Source: Macrostomum hystrix
Lineage: Eukaryota; Platyhelminthes; Macrostomidae
NCBI GenBank assembly: GCA_950097015.1
Contig: CATNEN010000003.1
Coordinates: forward strand, 2,123,501 to 2,187,500
Length of the DNA stretch: 64,000 nucleotides
Reading direction: 5' to 3'
Positions 21,441-33,310 of this stretch are shown here, piece by piece (positions within the stretch are counted from its first letter, which is position 1; each line of letters begins with the position of its first letter). The notes beneath the pieces were generated by a model. That model searched no databases and was not told the origin of the DNA. It was given only the letters and a program-made list of their open reading frames with translations. The position numbers and the translations under genes were made by a program.

Positions 21441-22518
21441 TTGAGCGGGACTGGGACTTGCGCAGCATACGTTTGAGAATGCTGCCGATAAATGACCTAG
21501 CGGTCATGGTTCCAAGTTGCCGCTTCAAATTCTTCGAGTCGACAATTGATCCTAAAGTTAGGAGATAGTTGGGGCGACATATAACAAATGTTTAAACTGG
21601 ATCCGATTTCGAGTTACTGCAGAAAGCCTCCTGCTCTAACACAGACAATAAAAAAAATGTTTACATTTTATGATTTTCATTTCGATTAAAAACGACAATG
21701 TCATGAAATAAAGTTTTTTTTAGTTGCGATTCGTTTTTGTCAACCTTTGTCAAAAAATAAACAGCAGCGCGCGTACGCGCGCGCTTATTATACGTGTGAA
21801 TACTCACTTGAAAAGCACTCAGCCACTGACGATGGTAACTTGAGTTTTCCTTTCCGCCCCTCCATGCTGAAAAAACACAGCAAAGAGGGATCCGCCGTGG
21901 AGAGAAGTAGTGTGTACACAGCCTCCGACAGTTTCGTTGAGCAGTCAACACGACTATGGGAGAATCGTAGCTGCAAGAAATCAAGAGTTCGAACTTTTCA
22001 GTCCAAATCAGCTTTTAACAGAATTATATATTAAACAAGCAATACCAAAACTGCCGTACTTACAAAAGATGCCTTTAATTCGCGATCCTCCGAAATGCGA
22101 AAATGTAATTCAACTAGCTCTTCAACCGATCTGCACGGCAACTCCTTGGAAAAAAGTGAATTGTCACTTGAGACTTGCGAACTTCCATGGGTCACCACAG
22201 GCAGTCGCTTTTCAATTAACAGAAGTCGCTTTTCCATTGACAGAAGTCGCTGCAAAATAAGCCTGATCCAACCTAAAAAGCACATAAATTTTCTAGTTAT
22301 TGGCTCAGATATGGTTCGTAATGCTTACGAACACGTTTTAACAATGCAGCATCTGTAACACTTCTGTACTTTTCTAGATTAGCTGGCAACACAGCCGATT
22401 TTCTGTCAGTTGCAATCCAGTTTTCTGACAGAAGCATGTCCCCATCAGAAAACTCAACAAGTGAAAACATGACAGAAATCCCAGTGCAGTTGGCTGAAAT
22501 GTGAAGAATTATAGACAT
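21441..22518 (-). pseudogene. CACTA-type element accessory gene (DUF4806-like), remnant
   Basis: The pieces match, in order, the accessory gene at 34418-36494. There is an N-terminal exon (22518-22297) with MFSLVEFSDGDMLLSENWI. A middle exon (22285-22031) carries the SMEKRLLLIEKRLP and LPCRSVEELVELHFRI blocks. The last coding piece contains FIGSILKRMLRKS, matching YVGSILKRMTRR of the other copy. The large repeat-rich middle exon is absent, and a LINE 3' end interrupts the final exon. The function of this second gene is unknown. DUF4806-type proteins are commonly paired with tnp2-like transposases in animal elements. Confidence 0.6.
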
Positions 22519-22577
22519 AGAATTATATGTAATAATATTTAAAGATATAAATTGTATACGTTATGTGTTAATTTATG

Positions 22578-24761
22578 TTACCTCATACACATATCTTCAG
22601 TGGAGGTACACTGTCGACTAAAAGCTATTATATGTGTGATGAAGTGGACAAACACTTGGTTGTCATTGGCAGGCATAGGAATTCCGATTAGCTTGCACAA
22701 AACATCCTTCAGTGGTATTTGAATGAGTTTAGGAGCCAATTTTTCTACCTTATAAAAGTGTAGTCGATCTGCACTAATGACTCTCATGTGAAATGGTTGC
22801 TTGGACATAAATCGCTGGCACACAAAGCTGATGTCTCCAGTAGTACAGTTGCATATTATGTTTTTTACTTTCAATACAGCACCACAGTGAGAGAGAATGA
22901 ACCCATCACGCTTGTTTGCACAGATTCGGGTTGCTGGTGTCTTTAGCATCCTATACTGCCTGATACTTGAAGGTGCTATGTCTTCAGGAAGAATGTCAGC
23001 TGAGTGCTCTTTCAATAAATGCAAACCACTCTGCCATTCTGAAGGCCGGAACTGTCCTAAACATTGGTCACTTTCCAGAACACGTTTAACAGCCTGCTGC
23101 AGGGGCATGTTAGGTGAACGTACAAGTTTCTTCACAAATCTTAAAACATTTTCAGAGGCAAAACAGCTGACTTCATTGATGTTCTTGTGTACCAGAAAGT
23201 CTTCAACCAAATGAATCAGAGAGTGCATGTTATACGCAATGAATTGATCACCGAACAATCTTCTTGCTTCAGAGATAAAAGTATTGCACAGTTGTCTCAA
23301 ATAGTCAGCATACTCATTGGATAGATTCTGAGAGCTCATAAGATTGACAATTACATGAAATGACAATAACCAATTAAGAAATTCATCATGCCCAACATGT
23401 GGAATAAGTACAAATGGAGCCAAGTAAAGAAAAAAATAAACGAACAGTTGTTGCCTTCCATAGCCGAAGATGCTGAATTAGTCCAGGTCTACGATCAAAA
23501 TAAGTTGGCAAATATTGCTTTACATGCATTAAATTTGCATTGATTTGATTCTGCAGTAGCTGTGACATTCTATAGGGCCGAGGACCTTCTCGTAGAACTT
23601 TTAGGAGTAGAAGACCGATTCCTTTATAAAATAAGTGCATTGGGTCTGCAGCAAATGCAAGAATCATATCAATTTCGAGTTCTTCCAACTTTGAATGACT
23701 ATGGTGATGTTCAGGTTGTTGCTGCTCACGAAAGGATTTGTCTGTTCTAAGTACAGCATTTGTCTCTAAAAAAACCACACAGTTCCCCTTGTTGCAGGTC
23801 TTTTCATAATCCACAGTACCTTTTTGACAACAGCGGTCACACCCATAATAACCATTGAATCCCTTAACACACAAGAATCCCTTAACTTCAAGAAATACCT
23901 AGCTGGAGTATCACAAATAATATAGTCAATGTAGAGAGAATGCATCTTCCCACATACATCAATTCTTGATTGAAGAGCAATCATCTCATTAACAAATGGG
24001 GTCAATAGCTCATTTGCACTAGATGGCTTAGATGGTCCATAATAAATGCCTACAAGAAACTCAGATGAGGGTATACCTCTGACTGATGCTACAACAGTCC
24101 AAAATCCTGCAACAGAACTATTAAAAATAGGAAGGCCATCAATACAAATTAAAATATGAACTTCATTGCAATTAGGTAATTTGTTGGCCTGCTTTAATGA
24201 TTCAAAAACATGCTTAAGTCCTGAAGCAACTCCAAAATGATAGTAGTTTCCGGGCGTCATAGTAAGAAGATCTATTGTTCCTGGTGTTTGGAGAAAAGTT
24301 CTTGGATCAATAGGGAGTTCAGGGTGACTAGGCTTCAGTAACTTAAGTAGATCTTTAATAGTCACATGTGACAGCTTATGGTTAATACACAACTTCTGAA
24401 GGTCTTCACTGAAGTTCTCAGTCTGATCAAATTGTTGATCACTTGACTCTGAGTCTACTGAACAAAATGAATCATTCAAATCAAATTGGCTTGTTTCATT
24501 TGCAGAAACCACATTGGATAGATCTTGGACACATGCAATGGCTTGATCATTTATTTCATCAGTGTCATTATCAGCAATAGCAATGTCCTCCTGATTTTCT
24601 GGATTTTGCTGGATTGTTTCTAGGAAGTTAATATTCACAATATCAATATCTGCACTGGTATCATTTTCACTTGAAGTAGAAGATGCAGCAATGTCAGAAG
24701 CTAGTTGCATTAGGTCCCTAGCCTTCCTTGCATATACCTTTGATTTATTAGAAGACATCAA
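22578..24761 (-). pseudogene. tnp2-like (CACTA/EnSpm-type) transposase, copy 1
   Basis: Starts at the ATG at 24761 with an acidic, Ser-rich N terminus and then VTIKDLLKLLKPSHPELP. Core blocks are ICIDGLPIFNSSVAGFWTVV, FLVGIYYGPSKPSS, ICDTPARYFLK, then GYYGCDRCCQKG, DPMHLFYKGIGLLLLK, FVLIPHVGHDEFLNWLLSFH, YNMHSLIHLVEDFL and PLQQAVKRVLESDQCLGQF. This is the order of the animal tnp2-like transposases. Two frameshifts break it. One is near 23875, beside a tandem duplication of gttaagggattc. The other is near 23420, in a run of seven Ts. The accessory gene remnant follows at 22518, as in the copy at 36651-38748. Confidence 0.75.
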
Positions 24762-25051
24762 TTTAGCTGAAAATGAAACAAAAGGTACAAATAAATTTAA
24801 CGCGCACTTAACAAAGAAGAAAATTAAGAAAAACCACTCCCCAGCGAGTAGTTTTTGAATTTCGCTAATTTTTCATGCGCTTTAACACTGCGACGCGATA
24901 CAAAGCAAAGTATTCTTAAATAACTTAACAATAAATTGTATAGTAATTTGATTAGGTTTTTTCTTAATTTAGCAAACCGAAAAGAAAGGTGCGCAAAAAC
25001 GATTTGTACAAACATTCAAATGATGTTAGCAGTTCCATCAATCAACGTTTC

Positions 25052-25086
25052 ACTGCGACGTAATTATACGTATAATAGACGTCGCA
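25052..25086. repeat. 35-bp near-palindrome
   Basis: CTGCGACGTAATTATACG followed by its near-perfect inverse (TATAATAGACGTCGCAG). It lies in the right subterminal region of CACTA-type copy 1 and contains the ACGTC motif seen in other element ends. Confidence 0.6.
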
Positions 25087-25212
25087 GATTTTTCCGAAAT
25101 GTAAAATGCCGATTTTTAAGGTCATTTTATTATTCTGATGTCATTCATAATGAATTCCGGCATAAATAAATTAAAATAAATGCTGCAGACCATTGGAATT
25201 TAATTTTTTTTC

Positions 25213-25275
25213 GAACGTCCCGCTTGGGACATTGGAGACCAAACATTGGGACGTCCAATTGTTATACGGGTATGA
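25213..25275. repeat. putative right terminus of CACTA-type copy 1
   Basis: gggacgtccaattgttatac followed by ggg resembles the end at 39587-39640 (acgtctaaatgttatacggg) and, inverted, the end at 33671-33735. The match is by eye, and the exact terminus and target duplication are not resolved. Confidence 0.45.
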
Positions 25276-25346
25276 TAATGCACTTGCGCTTCGGCCGAAC
25301 ATTCCGAACATACCGGGATGAAAGTTTATAAATACCGATTTGAATT

Positions 25347-27062
25347 TCACGTGAACTGAAAAACCTGACCGCAAACCGCATTAGCAGATGAAACATACGT
25401 AATTCTTATTATTTGGCCGTCACCCAGAATGCAACAGTTGTCCGGGGATGAAGCGGAAAAAAATAGTTGCTCAGCTGAAACACGGGAAAAAACATCCCGA
25501 ATAACTGACATCGTATTGACTGCATGTTCGAAAACTTTCCGCGTGGAACGAATTCGCCGCTTCAAAATTGAATTGTAATTCTCAAATGGGAACGATGACC
25601 ACTCATCCATTGGCCCATAAAGCCGGACAAAAAACGCAAGGTGCTGCGGGAGATGCGTGTTGTATGATTGTAGCTTAAAGTCATACAATGCCTCAGCTTG
25701 CTGACAAAAACGATCCAAACATGCAGAGGCCGGGGCAAAATGGATATCATGGTACTCTTTTGATACAAAGCAGTAGGTTGCAAAGTGCAAGAGCATCAGG
25801 TGATCAAAGAAATCGGTAGGGAGAAATTGCTTAAAAACAACAGGTGCGAGATAAATGAGCAAAGTACGAAATTCGGCCGCCTTGTAATTTTCAAATTCAC
25901 GCAGATATCGAAGCTTGCGATGGAATTCGCGAGGAAGACACTTGGCGACTGTGCCAATAAGCTTTGAAAATTGTTCCCGCTGAGCAAAAGATAGTTGGCA
26001 ACGCAAACGAACCCCTTTAACGTGAGAAAAAATGTACGTGCACATGCGCTTGAATACATCAAGCAAAATTGAGTGCATATACTCTGGTGGAACATCGCGT
26101 ATAAAATCAATAAGACCCAAAAATGGAGACATTAATGTTTGGTTGTTCTCCTGGAAGGCTATGTATGCACGATTAGTACGGGCTTCACACTGCTTATACA
26201 GAAAGCACATTCTTCCAGCCAAAAATTGCCCCTCAATTCTGCAGTAGCCACACGCAAGTTTAGCAGAATGAGATAAAATAGCGAGTAAAAAAGCCCTTGC
26301 CGGCGCATCAGCAATAGTTATGCAACGCCCAATTTTAAGAAATCGGTTGCCGACACTTACAAAATTAGTCATGAGATGGCGCAACTCGTCAACAAAAGCA
26401 GCTAAGTAGGTCTCAAGAGGCGGCTTGTCAAATCCACAAAAGACAGCAACGGAGTGGGATCGAATACGAACAACCGCTAATAGTCATGAGGATAGGCCAA
26501 AGCCCAACCTTGGACGCCGAAAAAAGTGGGACAGATAAAAAATTCACGAAAATCGTTAAACTATTCTGTACCTCACCCAGCAGCAACATGCCTCGCTGAA
26601 CACAAAATTTAATGTTGTCCAGAATTCCACAGTATCCAAGCTTCCCATTAGGAACTGCCACGCAATCAAAGCTGGACGTCTGCTGGCTAAACTTCCGAAG
26701 TCCTGGGACAGAACGAGGCACGGCATACGCTCGCTTGGCCCACATCAGAAGACAAAACTCCATGGCACGCTTGCTGATCCCGAAATGAGTCATGAAATAG
26801 AGCAATTCGAAAATGAGCTCCATCTCCCTTGACCCATCTTTCTGCACCTCCGGAGCGTCATGACTTGCCTCATCATCCTCGTCATCACTTGTTGGCGGAC
26901 TCTCGGTCTCAGAATTACAGGACGGCCAGTCGCCCTCGAAATCGAAATCGTCTAATTCATCGAAGGCGACCTCACCCCCCTCTTCATTAGTGCTACCTTC
27001 GTGTTCGTGTCCTCCGACGTTCAATGGAACCGAGTCTTGCAAAAGTTGGAGAATAGCATGCC
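25347..27062 (-). pseudogene. tnp2-like transposase, second family
   Basis: The upstream frame (27062-26428) has an acidic region and then LIFELLYFMTHFGISKRAME and LCLLMWAKRAYAVP-like blocks. The downstream frame (26384-25347) has ADAPARAFLLAILSHSAKLA, CGYCRIEGQFL, DVPPEYMHSILLDVFKRM, LPREFHRKLRYLREFENYK and SSFPFENYNSILKRRIRS. These are tnp2-like transposase blocks (PAR-F, GC-YC zinc pair, D/H-rich core). A frameshift between 26385 and 26430 separates the halves. It is only distantly like the copies at 22578 and 36651, so it is a different family. No accessory gene was seen next to it. Confidence 0.7.
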
Positions 27063-27497
27063 GTGCCCTCTTGTTACGTTTTGTTGAGTTGACATGATTG
27101 CACGCTGAAAATTTGATTTGATAGACTTTCTTAATTCTATACTTATCCTTAATTCCCTAATTTTGCTGCTGGGTGAGGTATATCCCTAATATTACAAAAT
27201 TAAAATAATAACGTTCATTTTTCCTTCAAACATGTTCGCTACTCAAGCAAAGTAATAAGTAAGAAGTTAAAGCCATTAAGAAAAATGCTTATGATTACAA
27301 GCTGATGCTCACATTAGAAGCTGGCACTTATTTACTCATAAAAATATAAGGGAGTACCAAGAACAGACAGACTGAGGGCGATTGAAAAATAAGATGGCCT
27401 TGACTCAATGATCAATAGTGCGCAGAAACGTGGGGAAAATATGGAATTCGTCTACTCATCCAATATGTGATGCGATGAGTTTGGTCTGCGCATATTT
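27063..27497. other. non-coding interval
   Basis: AT-rich spacer between the tnp2-like gene and the 3' end of the LINE. A short in-frame extension of the tnp2-like gene (to ~27120) is possible, and I see nothing else. Confidence 0.35.
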
Positions 27498-30400
27498 TCT
27501 TCTTCTTCTTCCACCATTTTATCGCCATCTGGCGTAGGTGGCACCCTGGGTCTCGGACGTAGGCTCTTCTCCTAATGCTCGCCGCATCCTCGTTCGTGCC
27601 GTGCCATGTTTGCTGCTGACAGCCATTTCTTGCAGTATCGGCATTCCGCTCTCTTCCTCTTATGAATTCTCGCCACCGTTCTTGCCACCTCGTCTCCCGT
27701 CCTCGGGCTTTTGATTGCCGGGGGGTCCTCTGCGCATTGCCTTCTATGTCTTGCATAATTCGTCTTACTGATCCATCTCTTGCAGTTGTTGCGTAGCATG
27801 CGTAGAAATACTACGTAGAAATACTCTTTTTGTTCCTTCCGTTCTGCCTCCTGAACACCATTTCTCGTGATTTTTCCTTGTTGCTTCCGTTCTGAACTCG
27901 CCGTTGCACCTTTCGCATTTCATTATTATTCCCGTGTCGGTTTTGTGCATTCTCTTCCGGTGGATGGCCAGCCCTCCTCTCGATCTACATACCTTTCCAC
28001 AGTTTACTTCCCAGCATCTGAAGCCTGTTACTTCGTTTTCTTCCGTTTGGGGACTGCTGGCCTGGTTCCTTTCTTCCAGTTCTACGGTTTCGTTTCCTTC
28101 TCTACCTTTGCATCTTAGCCGTTCGATCTTCTCCCATTCGGCGTCTCTCTTTCTGATGGTCTCTTTCCATTTGGTTCTGTCGTTTGCGTATTGTCCGACC
28201 TTCAATGGGTCGAGTTTGGCTTTCCGGACCAGTTTTCTCCAATACGTAATTATAGTTGTTCTCCTCTTCTTCGGTCTTTTCGCCTTTTCTAACCTTTTAT
28301 TCCATCCCATTACGCAGATCTTTGTGAGGCTGGTGTTTGGTAGTCTTAGGACGTGTCCCATTCGTCTCCAGTGCGCGATCTCGATTTTTCTCTGGATACT
28401 TTTGACTCCCATTGATCTTCTTACGTCCCACATGTTCATTTGTTTCTCTTCCATTTCTCGTAGTGGTTCTTTCGTTTTGCTGCTCCATATATAGCGGTAG
28501 AATTTGTCCATTGTTCTTTGCAGTTGGTTAATTTCCCCTTTCTTGAACGGTCTTGCTCCTGCATTAAACGTCATCGTACTTTCTACGCATGCTTCGACTT
28601 CTCTCGCCTGGGTTCTTTTGGTCAGTCTCGTTCTCCTGAGTCTTTTCTTGACTTTAGTCCACGCGCTTGTTGCTCTCTGTAGTCTTTGGTGGGTGTCTTA
28701 TTTCTTACCTAGCCACGTTCCTAGCATTCGGATCTTATTGCTTTCTTCTGTTCCTAACGTTGCTGTTTCTTCCTTCGCATCATTTGTTCTTTCCTCTAGC
28801 CATCCCATGACCTTCCTTACCGTCGCTGTTCCTTCCTCGATCTCTTTTTTCTCGCCTATCACCGTGGTGTCGTCTGCGAACGGTGAGAAAGTGATCCGCG
28901 TGGTGATTGTTTCCTCCGTGAATTTGTAGTTCCTCTGTGGGGGCAGGTCATTGCCTGGTAGGTACGCCCATTCAATACCTACTTCTAAGCCCTTGTTTGT
29001 CGCTGCCGCTTTCCTTTCTGTCTCAGCTGCTCGCATGACCGCCTGGTGGTAGATATTAAAGAGCACCGGCGAGGTCGCGCATCCTTCGCGTAGTCCTCTC
29101 TGGGGGAAGAATGTCTGGCTGTCCTCGTCCTCTGTGTGCACCTTATAGGCGGTGTACTCGTGCAGGTCTCTGAGTTTGTCAATCATCTTCTCTGGCATCT
29201 CGTAGTGCGCTAACAGCTTCCACAGTGCGGGTTTATTCACTCGTGGGTAGGCTTTTTTCAGGTCTAGTAGCTTTATCGTGGTTTCGTCGTTGTCTTCGTC
29301 GTTCTCGTTGTTCTCGTTGTTGTTCGCGTCTTCTTCCCTGTCTGCTCGTATTTCCTTCATCAGTGTCGCGTCTTCTTGTAATCTCAGGATGATCTGGGTG
29401 GCGTCCATTGTCGATCTGTTGCGTCTGAAACCGGCTTGGTTATCATCTAGGCATTCGGTTTCTTCCGCCCATTTGTTTATGCGAGTCGCGATGATTCTCG
29501 CCAGTATCCTGCTTGTCACTGGTAGTAGGCATATTCCTCGGTAATTTTTCAGGTCTTTCTTGTCGCCTTTCTTATGTAAGGGGATGATCAGGCCTAGTTT
29601 CTGACTCTCCTTCCACTCCTTGGCTGGTTCTTCCCAGAGTCTCGTAATCTCGGTGAAACACTTCTCCTTTACGGTCGCGTTCGCGGTCTTGATGTAAATC
29701 AGTCTGACTTCGTCTTCTCCCGGTGCACCGTTCTTCATCTTGTTTATCTCTCTCTCGAATTCGGTTCTTGTGATGGGTTCGACCAGGGATTCGTTTGCCG
29801 TTCTTTGAACTTTTTTGGGTACTTGAAGCTTAGCGAACGTGTCAATCCTGGCCAACATAGTTGTTGGGTCGTTCTCGAAACGGTCTTTCTGCACTTGTTC
29901 GAGTTGTTCTTTGAAATCGTTTGCGCTGAACAGGTTCTTTCCTCTGCTCTGGTTCCTGTTACCCATCTCCGCTGCACCCATCTCTCTTAGGTTTTCATAC
30001 ATCCCTGCAACGTTTCCTTTCTCACAGTTCTCTTTACACTTTTTGGCTAGTGTGTTCCACCAGTCCTCTTCCCACTGCGTGAGCCATTCGTTTTTCTTTT
30101 TCCTCGTCTCTCGGAGTACTTGCTTTTTTGTTTCTAGGTTCACTCTGTCTTCTTCGTTCTGCGTTTCCTGCCACTCACGATTTGCTTCGTTCCTTTCTTT
30201 TAGGGCGTTTCTGATACCGACATTAAGTTCCTTCAGTGCTTCTTCCTTCCCGGCCATCCAAGGGTTAGTCTGTCTTTTCTTGATTCCGCATACTGCTTCC
30301 GCCTTCTTCACCAGGTTCCTTTCCACTTCTTCCCATTGGTTATTTCCTGTTTCCTGGGACGTTTCTTTTGCGAATTTTTCTCGAAATTCCTCTTCTCTGA

Positions 30401-32050
30401 GTTTTTCCCACTCGATCCTCTTTCTCTTCTGTTTCTTGATCGCTGCTATCTTGTTCTTCTTTGCGATCTTCCCGATTTGTTTTGCCAGGTTCGGGTGTGC
30501 CCACAAGACCTTCGGTAAGTGATCCGACAGCTTCGGGCTGTGGTCCGTGTACACTTTTCTTACGGTCTTGTGCCGTTGGTCTTTCCTTACAATGAAGCCG
30601 TCTAGCTCGTACCATCTCTTCGTTCTCGGGTTCTTCCAGGTGCCTCTTTTCTTTTGTTTGAAAAAGGAACTTGTCCACACCAAGTTCCATTCTTCCATCC
30701 ATAGCATTAGTTCCATGCCTTGGTCGTTCGCTGTTCGTGTGCTACATTTTCCGATGCAGGTGAACGGGGTTCCAGACCTCGGGTTCATTCCTGTGTTGTT
30801 GTTTCCTACTGATGCGTTAAAGTCACCTCCGATGAAAATGGCTTTCTTCTGTCCCACCGTGGTCAAGATTCTTTCGAGTTCGCTTCTTACCTCTATGATT
30901 GTACTGTCGTATCCTTCGACACCTTTGACTGGTTGGTAAACCGACACCAGGATGCAGTCGCCTAGTTCTATTGCTAGGATTCTTTCTTGTGGTTGCATCT
31001 TTCTCCCTTCTTTCAGCCAAAGTAGCCATGCCGGTTCAGAGAGTAGGATGCCTACCCTTCCGGAATGGATTAGGGGGCTTGTCCCTTCATCTGTTTTGTA
31101 TTCCCGGATTCCTGTTTGTGTCCCTTGGGTTTCCGTGATTAAGGTGATTTGCCATTTGCTGGCTGTCTTCACGATCTCGCCAAACCTTGCCGAACCGATG
31201 TTGGCCCGCTGTACGTTCCAGGTTGCTATCTTTATTCTTGATTCTTTTCAGTCCGATTCTGCCTCTTCTGTTTTCTGCTTAATTCGTTTCTCTTTTCTTT
31301 TCCTTCTTCTTAGCATTCTTCTCCTGTTTCTTGTTTTCCTCTGGTCCGCGTTCCTGGGTCCTGGGTTTTTCTCAATGGTGCACAGGTGCATCTTAATTCC
31401 TGCTTCAATCGATCTCTGCGAGTTATCTTCTGGTTTCATATTTTTGTTATTTTCTCTCAGATTTTTTTCTTTTTCTTTGCTTTTCTTTCCTTTTTCGGTC
31501 CTTCTCGTTCCTCCGTCTTCTCTATTTTCTCCTTCCGACTCTTCTTTCTCCTTCTCCTCCTCCTCCTCCTCCTCCTTCTTCTTCTTCTTCTTCTTCTTCT
31601 TCTTCGGGCGTGCGCGGGCCAGGGCCCATGGCACCGGGCATCAGATGATGCCCGCCTTCCCAAGCAGGGCCAGCACGGAAGCACAGCATTCAAAGACCGC
31701 AGCGGGCTCCGGGCAGAGATAGGCTGTGCTGTGCTGTGCTTTGCTGGGCTTTGGGAGGGCCCGTTTGATGGCCTGCATTTCGTAGGACTTGCGTCCTCCG
31801 GGGGGCACCTCGTGGAGGCGCAGGCCATTGCGTATTGTGACGATGATGACTACTTTGAAAATATGCGCTTGGCGAAATAGAAGCTTGGCGAACGGCTTCC
31901 CACATTCGCGCGCAAGCGCAAGTGCCAAGCGGACAGTCCGAGGAATCGGCTGGCAAAGAAGAAGCCAGGGGGGAGGAGCCCGCGGACTCAGTGTAACATC
32001 TGAGGTCCGTGGGCAAACCCCCCCCCCCAATAGAGTGGTGACCCACTAAC
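27498..32050 (-). mobile_element. nearly full-length APE-type LINE
   Basis: On the minus strand it runs from a GC-rich 5' region at ~32050 to a (GAA)n tail at ~27498-27515. It has an N-terminal Lys/Glu-rich segment, a 2A-like motif, an APE endonuclease, a reverse transcriptase and C-terminal zinc fingers, all spread over 27572-31634. No clear target duplication was found. It sits directly beside, and possibly within, the accessory gene at 32068-32709. Confidence 0.8.
27572..31634 (-). pseudogene. LINE polyprotein: 2A-like motif, APE endonuclease, RT, zinc fingers; interrupted
   Basis: Three segments share one frame: 31634-31248, ~31247-28698 and ~28697-27765. Only a TGA at 31248-31250 and a TAA at 28698-28700 separate them. 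The N terminus is a Lys/Glu tract. CTIEKNPGP near 31360-31385 resembles a 2A peptide, with Thr where Asp is usual. The endonuclease shows FIGGDFNASVG and LSDHLPKV. RT shows LGLIIPLHKKGDKKDLKNYR, QAGFRRNRSTMDA, LLDLKKAYPRVNKPALW, GLREGCATSPVLFNIYH and the catalytic FADDT. After RT come FRCWEVNCGKVCRSRGG-type zinc fingers. A 13-bp tandem duplication near 27803-27830 shifts the frame, and a last Cys/His finger block lies at 27799-27572. The enzyme performs target-primed reverse transcription. This copy has two in-frame stops and one frameshift. Confidence 0.8.
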
Positions 32051-32067
32051 CACAGATCAAACCACCT

Positions 32068-32709
32068 TCAAGCACGCCTTGAAGTATTTGGTTCCGGCGG
32101 AGTTGCCATGGTGCCAATTCGCTCCTGCTGCTGTGGAGTTGCCAGGGTGCCACTACACTCCTGCTGTGGAGTTGATATGGCGTTGCATCGTTCCTGCTGT
32201 GCAGTTTCCATGGTGTCTCGGTGTGCAGGTCTAGATAGAATCGGCGGCAATGGGACTAGTGCGGGCCGGGAGCCCCTGGAGTGAGACTTAGGTGTAGCAT
32301 CCAGCTTCTGGATGCGCCTCCGAGTAGCTTCTTGCTCTACATCGCTGACCTCAGTATCAGTTCTAATATTGCTCAGTGGTGGAACCTTGTCCCTATCACG
32401 GCCACTCTTGTATCGCTTGAAGTAACTCAGCAAGTTAAAGACCTGTAAAGCCTTTTCAAATCTTAATTTGCGGGCTGATTTCAATGTTTCAACCAAAGTA
32501 CTCTCTTTGTCAGACACTTGAATAACAACACCTTGATATTCACCATCTTCCAACTTGACCATCACATTCACTTCACTAAGGCATTCCAGCCAGTTCTCCT
32601 TAGAATAGCAAGCAACATCTGGATTGGGAAAAGAGACAAGTTCCCTTGGAACAATTTGGAAGCTTTCATCATCACGGTAGAAAAGTAGGAATGCCTGGCT
32701 GTCAGCCAT
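32068..32709 (-). CDS. transposon accessory protein of 213 residues, related to 40247-40480
   Basis: An open frame from the ATG at 32709 to a stop at 32068. The N-terminal ~70 residues (ESFQIVPRELVSFPNPD, GEYQGVVIQVSDKESTLVE) are clearly paralogous to the fragment at 40247-40480 (QSFQIVSREIIQFPTPIES, GDFEGVVIQVSDDEQNL). This domain begins accessory genes that accompany tnp2-like transposases and is probably a small beta domain. The rest is basic and then low in complexity, with repeated TPQQE and TMATP motifs. The true gene may continue in further exons, cut off by the LINE that starts ~20 bp downstream. Function is unknown. Confidence 0.5.
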   Translation of the reverse strand: MADSQAFLLFYRDDESFQIVPRELVSFPNPDVACYSKENWLECLSEVNVMVKLEDGEYQGVVIQVSDKESTLVETLKSARKLRFEKALQVFNLLSYFKRYKSGRDRDKVPPLSNIRTDTEVSDVEQEATRRRIQKLDATPKSHSRGSRPALVPLPPILSRPAHRDTMETAQQERCNAISTPQQECSGTLATPQQQERIGTMATPPEPNTSRRA

Positions 32710-33129
32710 CTGAAAATCAGAATATTGGGAAATATGATTGTTAATTCATTCCAAAATGGAGTTCCAGGTCTTATATTACTATTTAAGCAACTATAAACAA
32801 CTCATTTAAACTTGCTACAAACTACAACTGCCAACAAAAAGAAATACTATATATATACGAGGGGTGTTTCAAAAGTTTCCGGACTGACGTCACCATTTTG
32901 AGTTGAAATGGCCAAATCACTTGAAATTTGATATGCAATTGCAATAAGATTATTTTTATTATGTCCTAAAATTTCTGCGCAATCGTATTAACTGATCAAA
33001 AGTTGTAATGAATTTTGCATTAAACATCGACAACAACAAATACGATTTTTGGATTTCAGTTTCAAGCGATCACTCCTAATCACTGTCAGAGTCACTGATA
33101 CCGTCGGCTCCCACTGGGAAGCGCAATGT

Positions 33130-33310
33130 CGTAACCACGTCGTTTTTGTCACATCGATTCGACGTCAACAAAGTTTCCCGTGTAACGACGTCTAAACGAT
33201 ATCATTTTACCTCACTAATACGATGTCGATTCCACGTCGATGCGACTAATTTAATCCACTTCGTTTTAACACCGTTTCCTTTATGTCGATTAGACGTCGC
33301 GCTTTTGACA
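33130..33310. repeat. ACGTCG-rich subterminal repeats of a CACTA-type element
   Basis: Related motifs of the form tcgattcgacgtc, tcgattccacgtcg and tcgattagacgtcg recur, with a cccgtgtaacgacgtc segment near 33178 that resembles other element ends. Such subterminal arrays are usual binding sites in CACTA elements. Confidence 0.5.
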
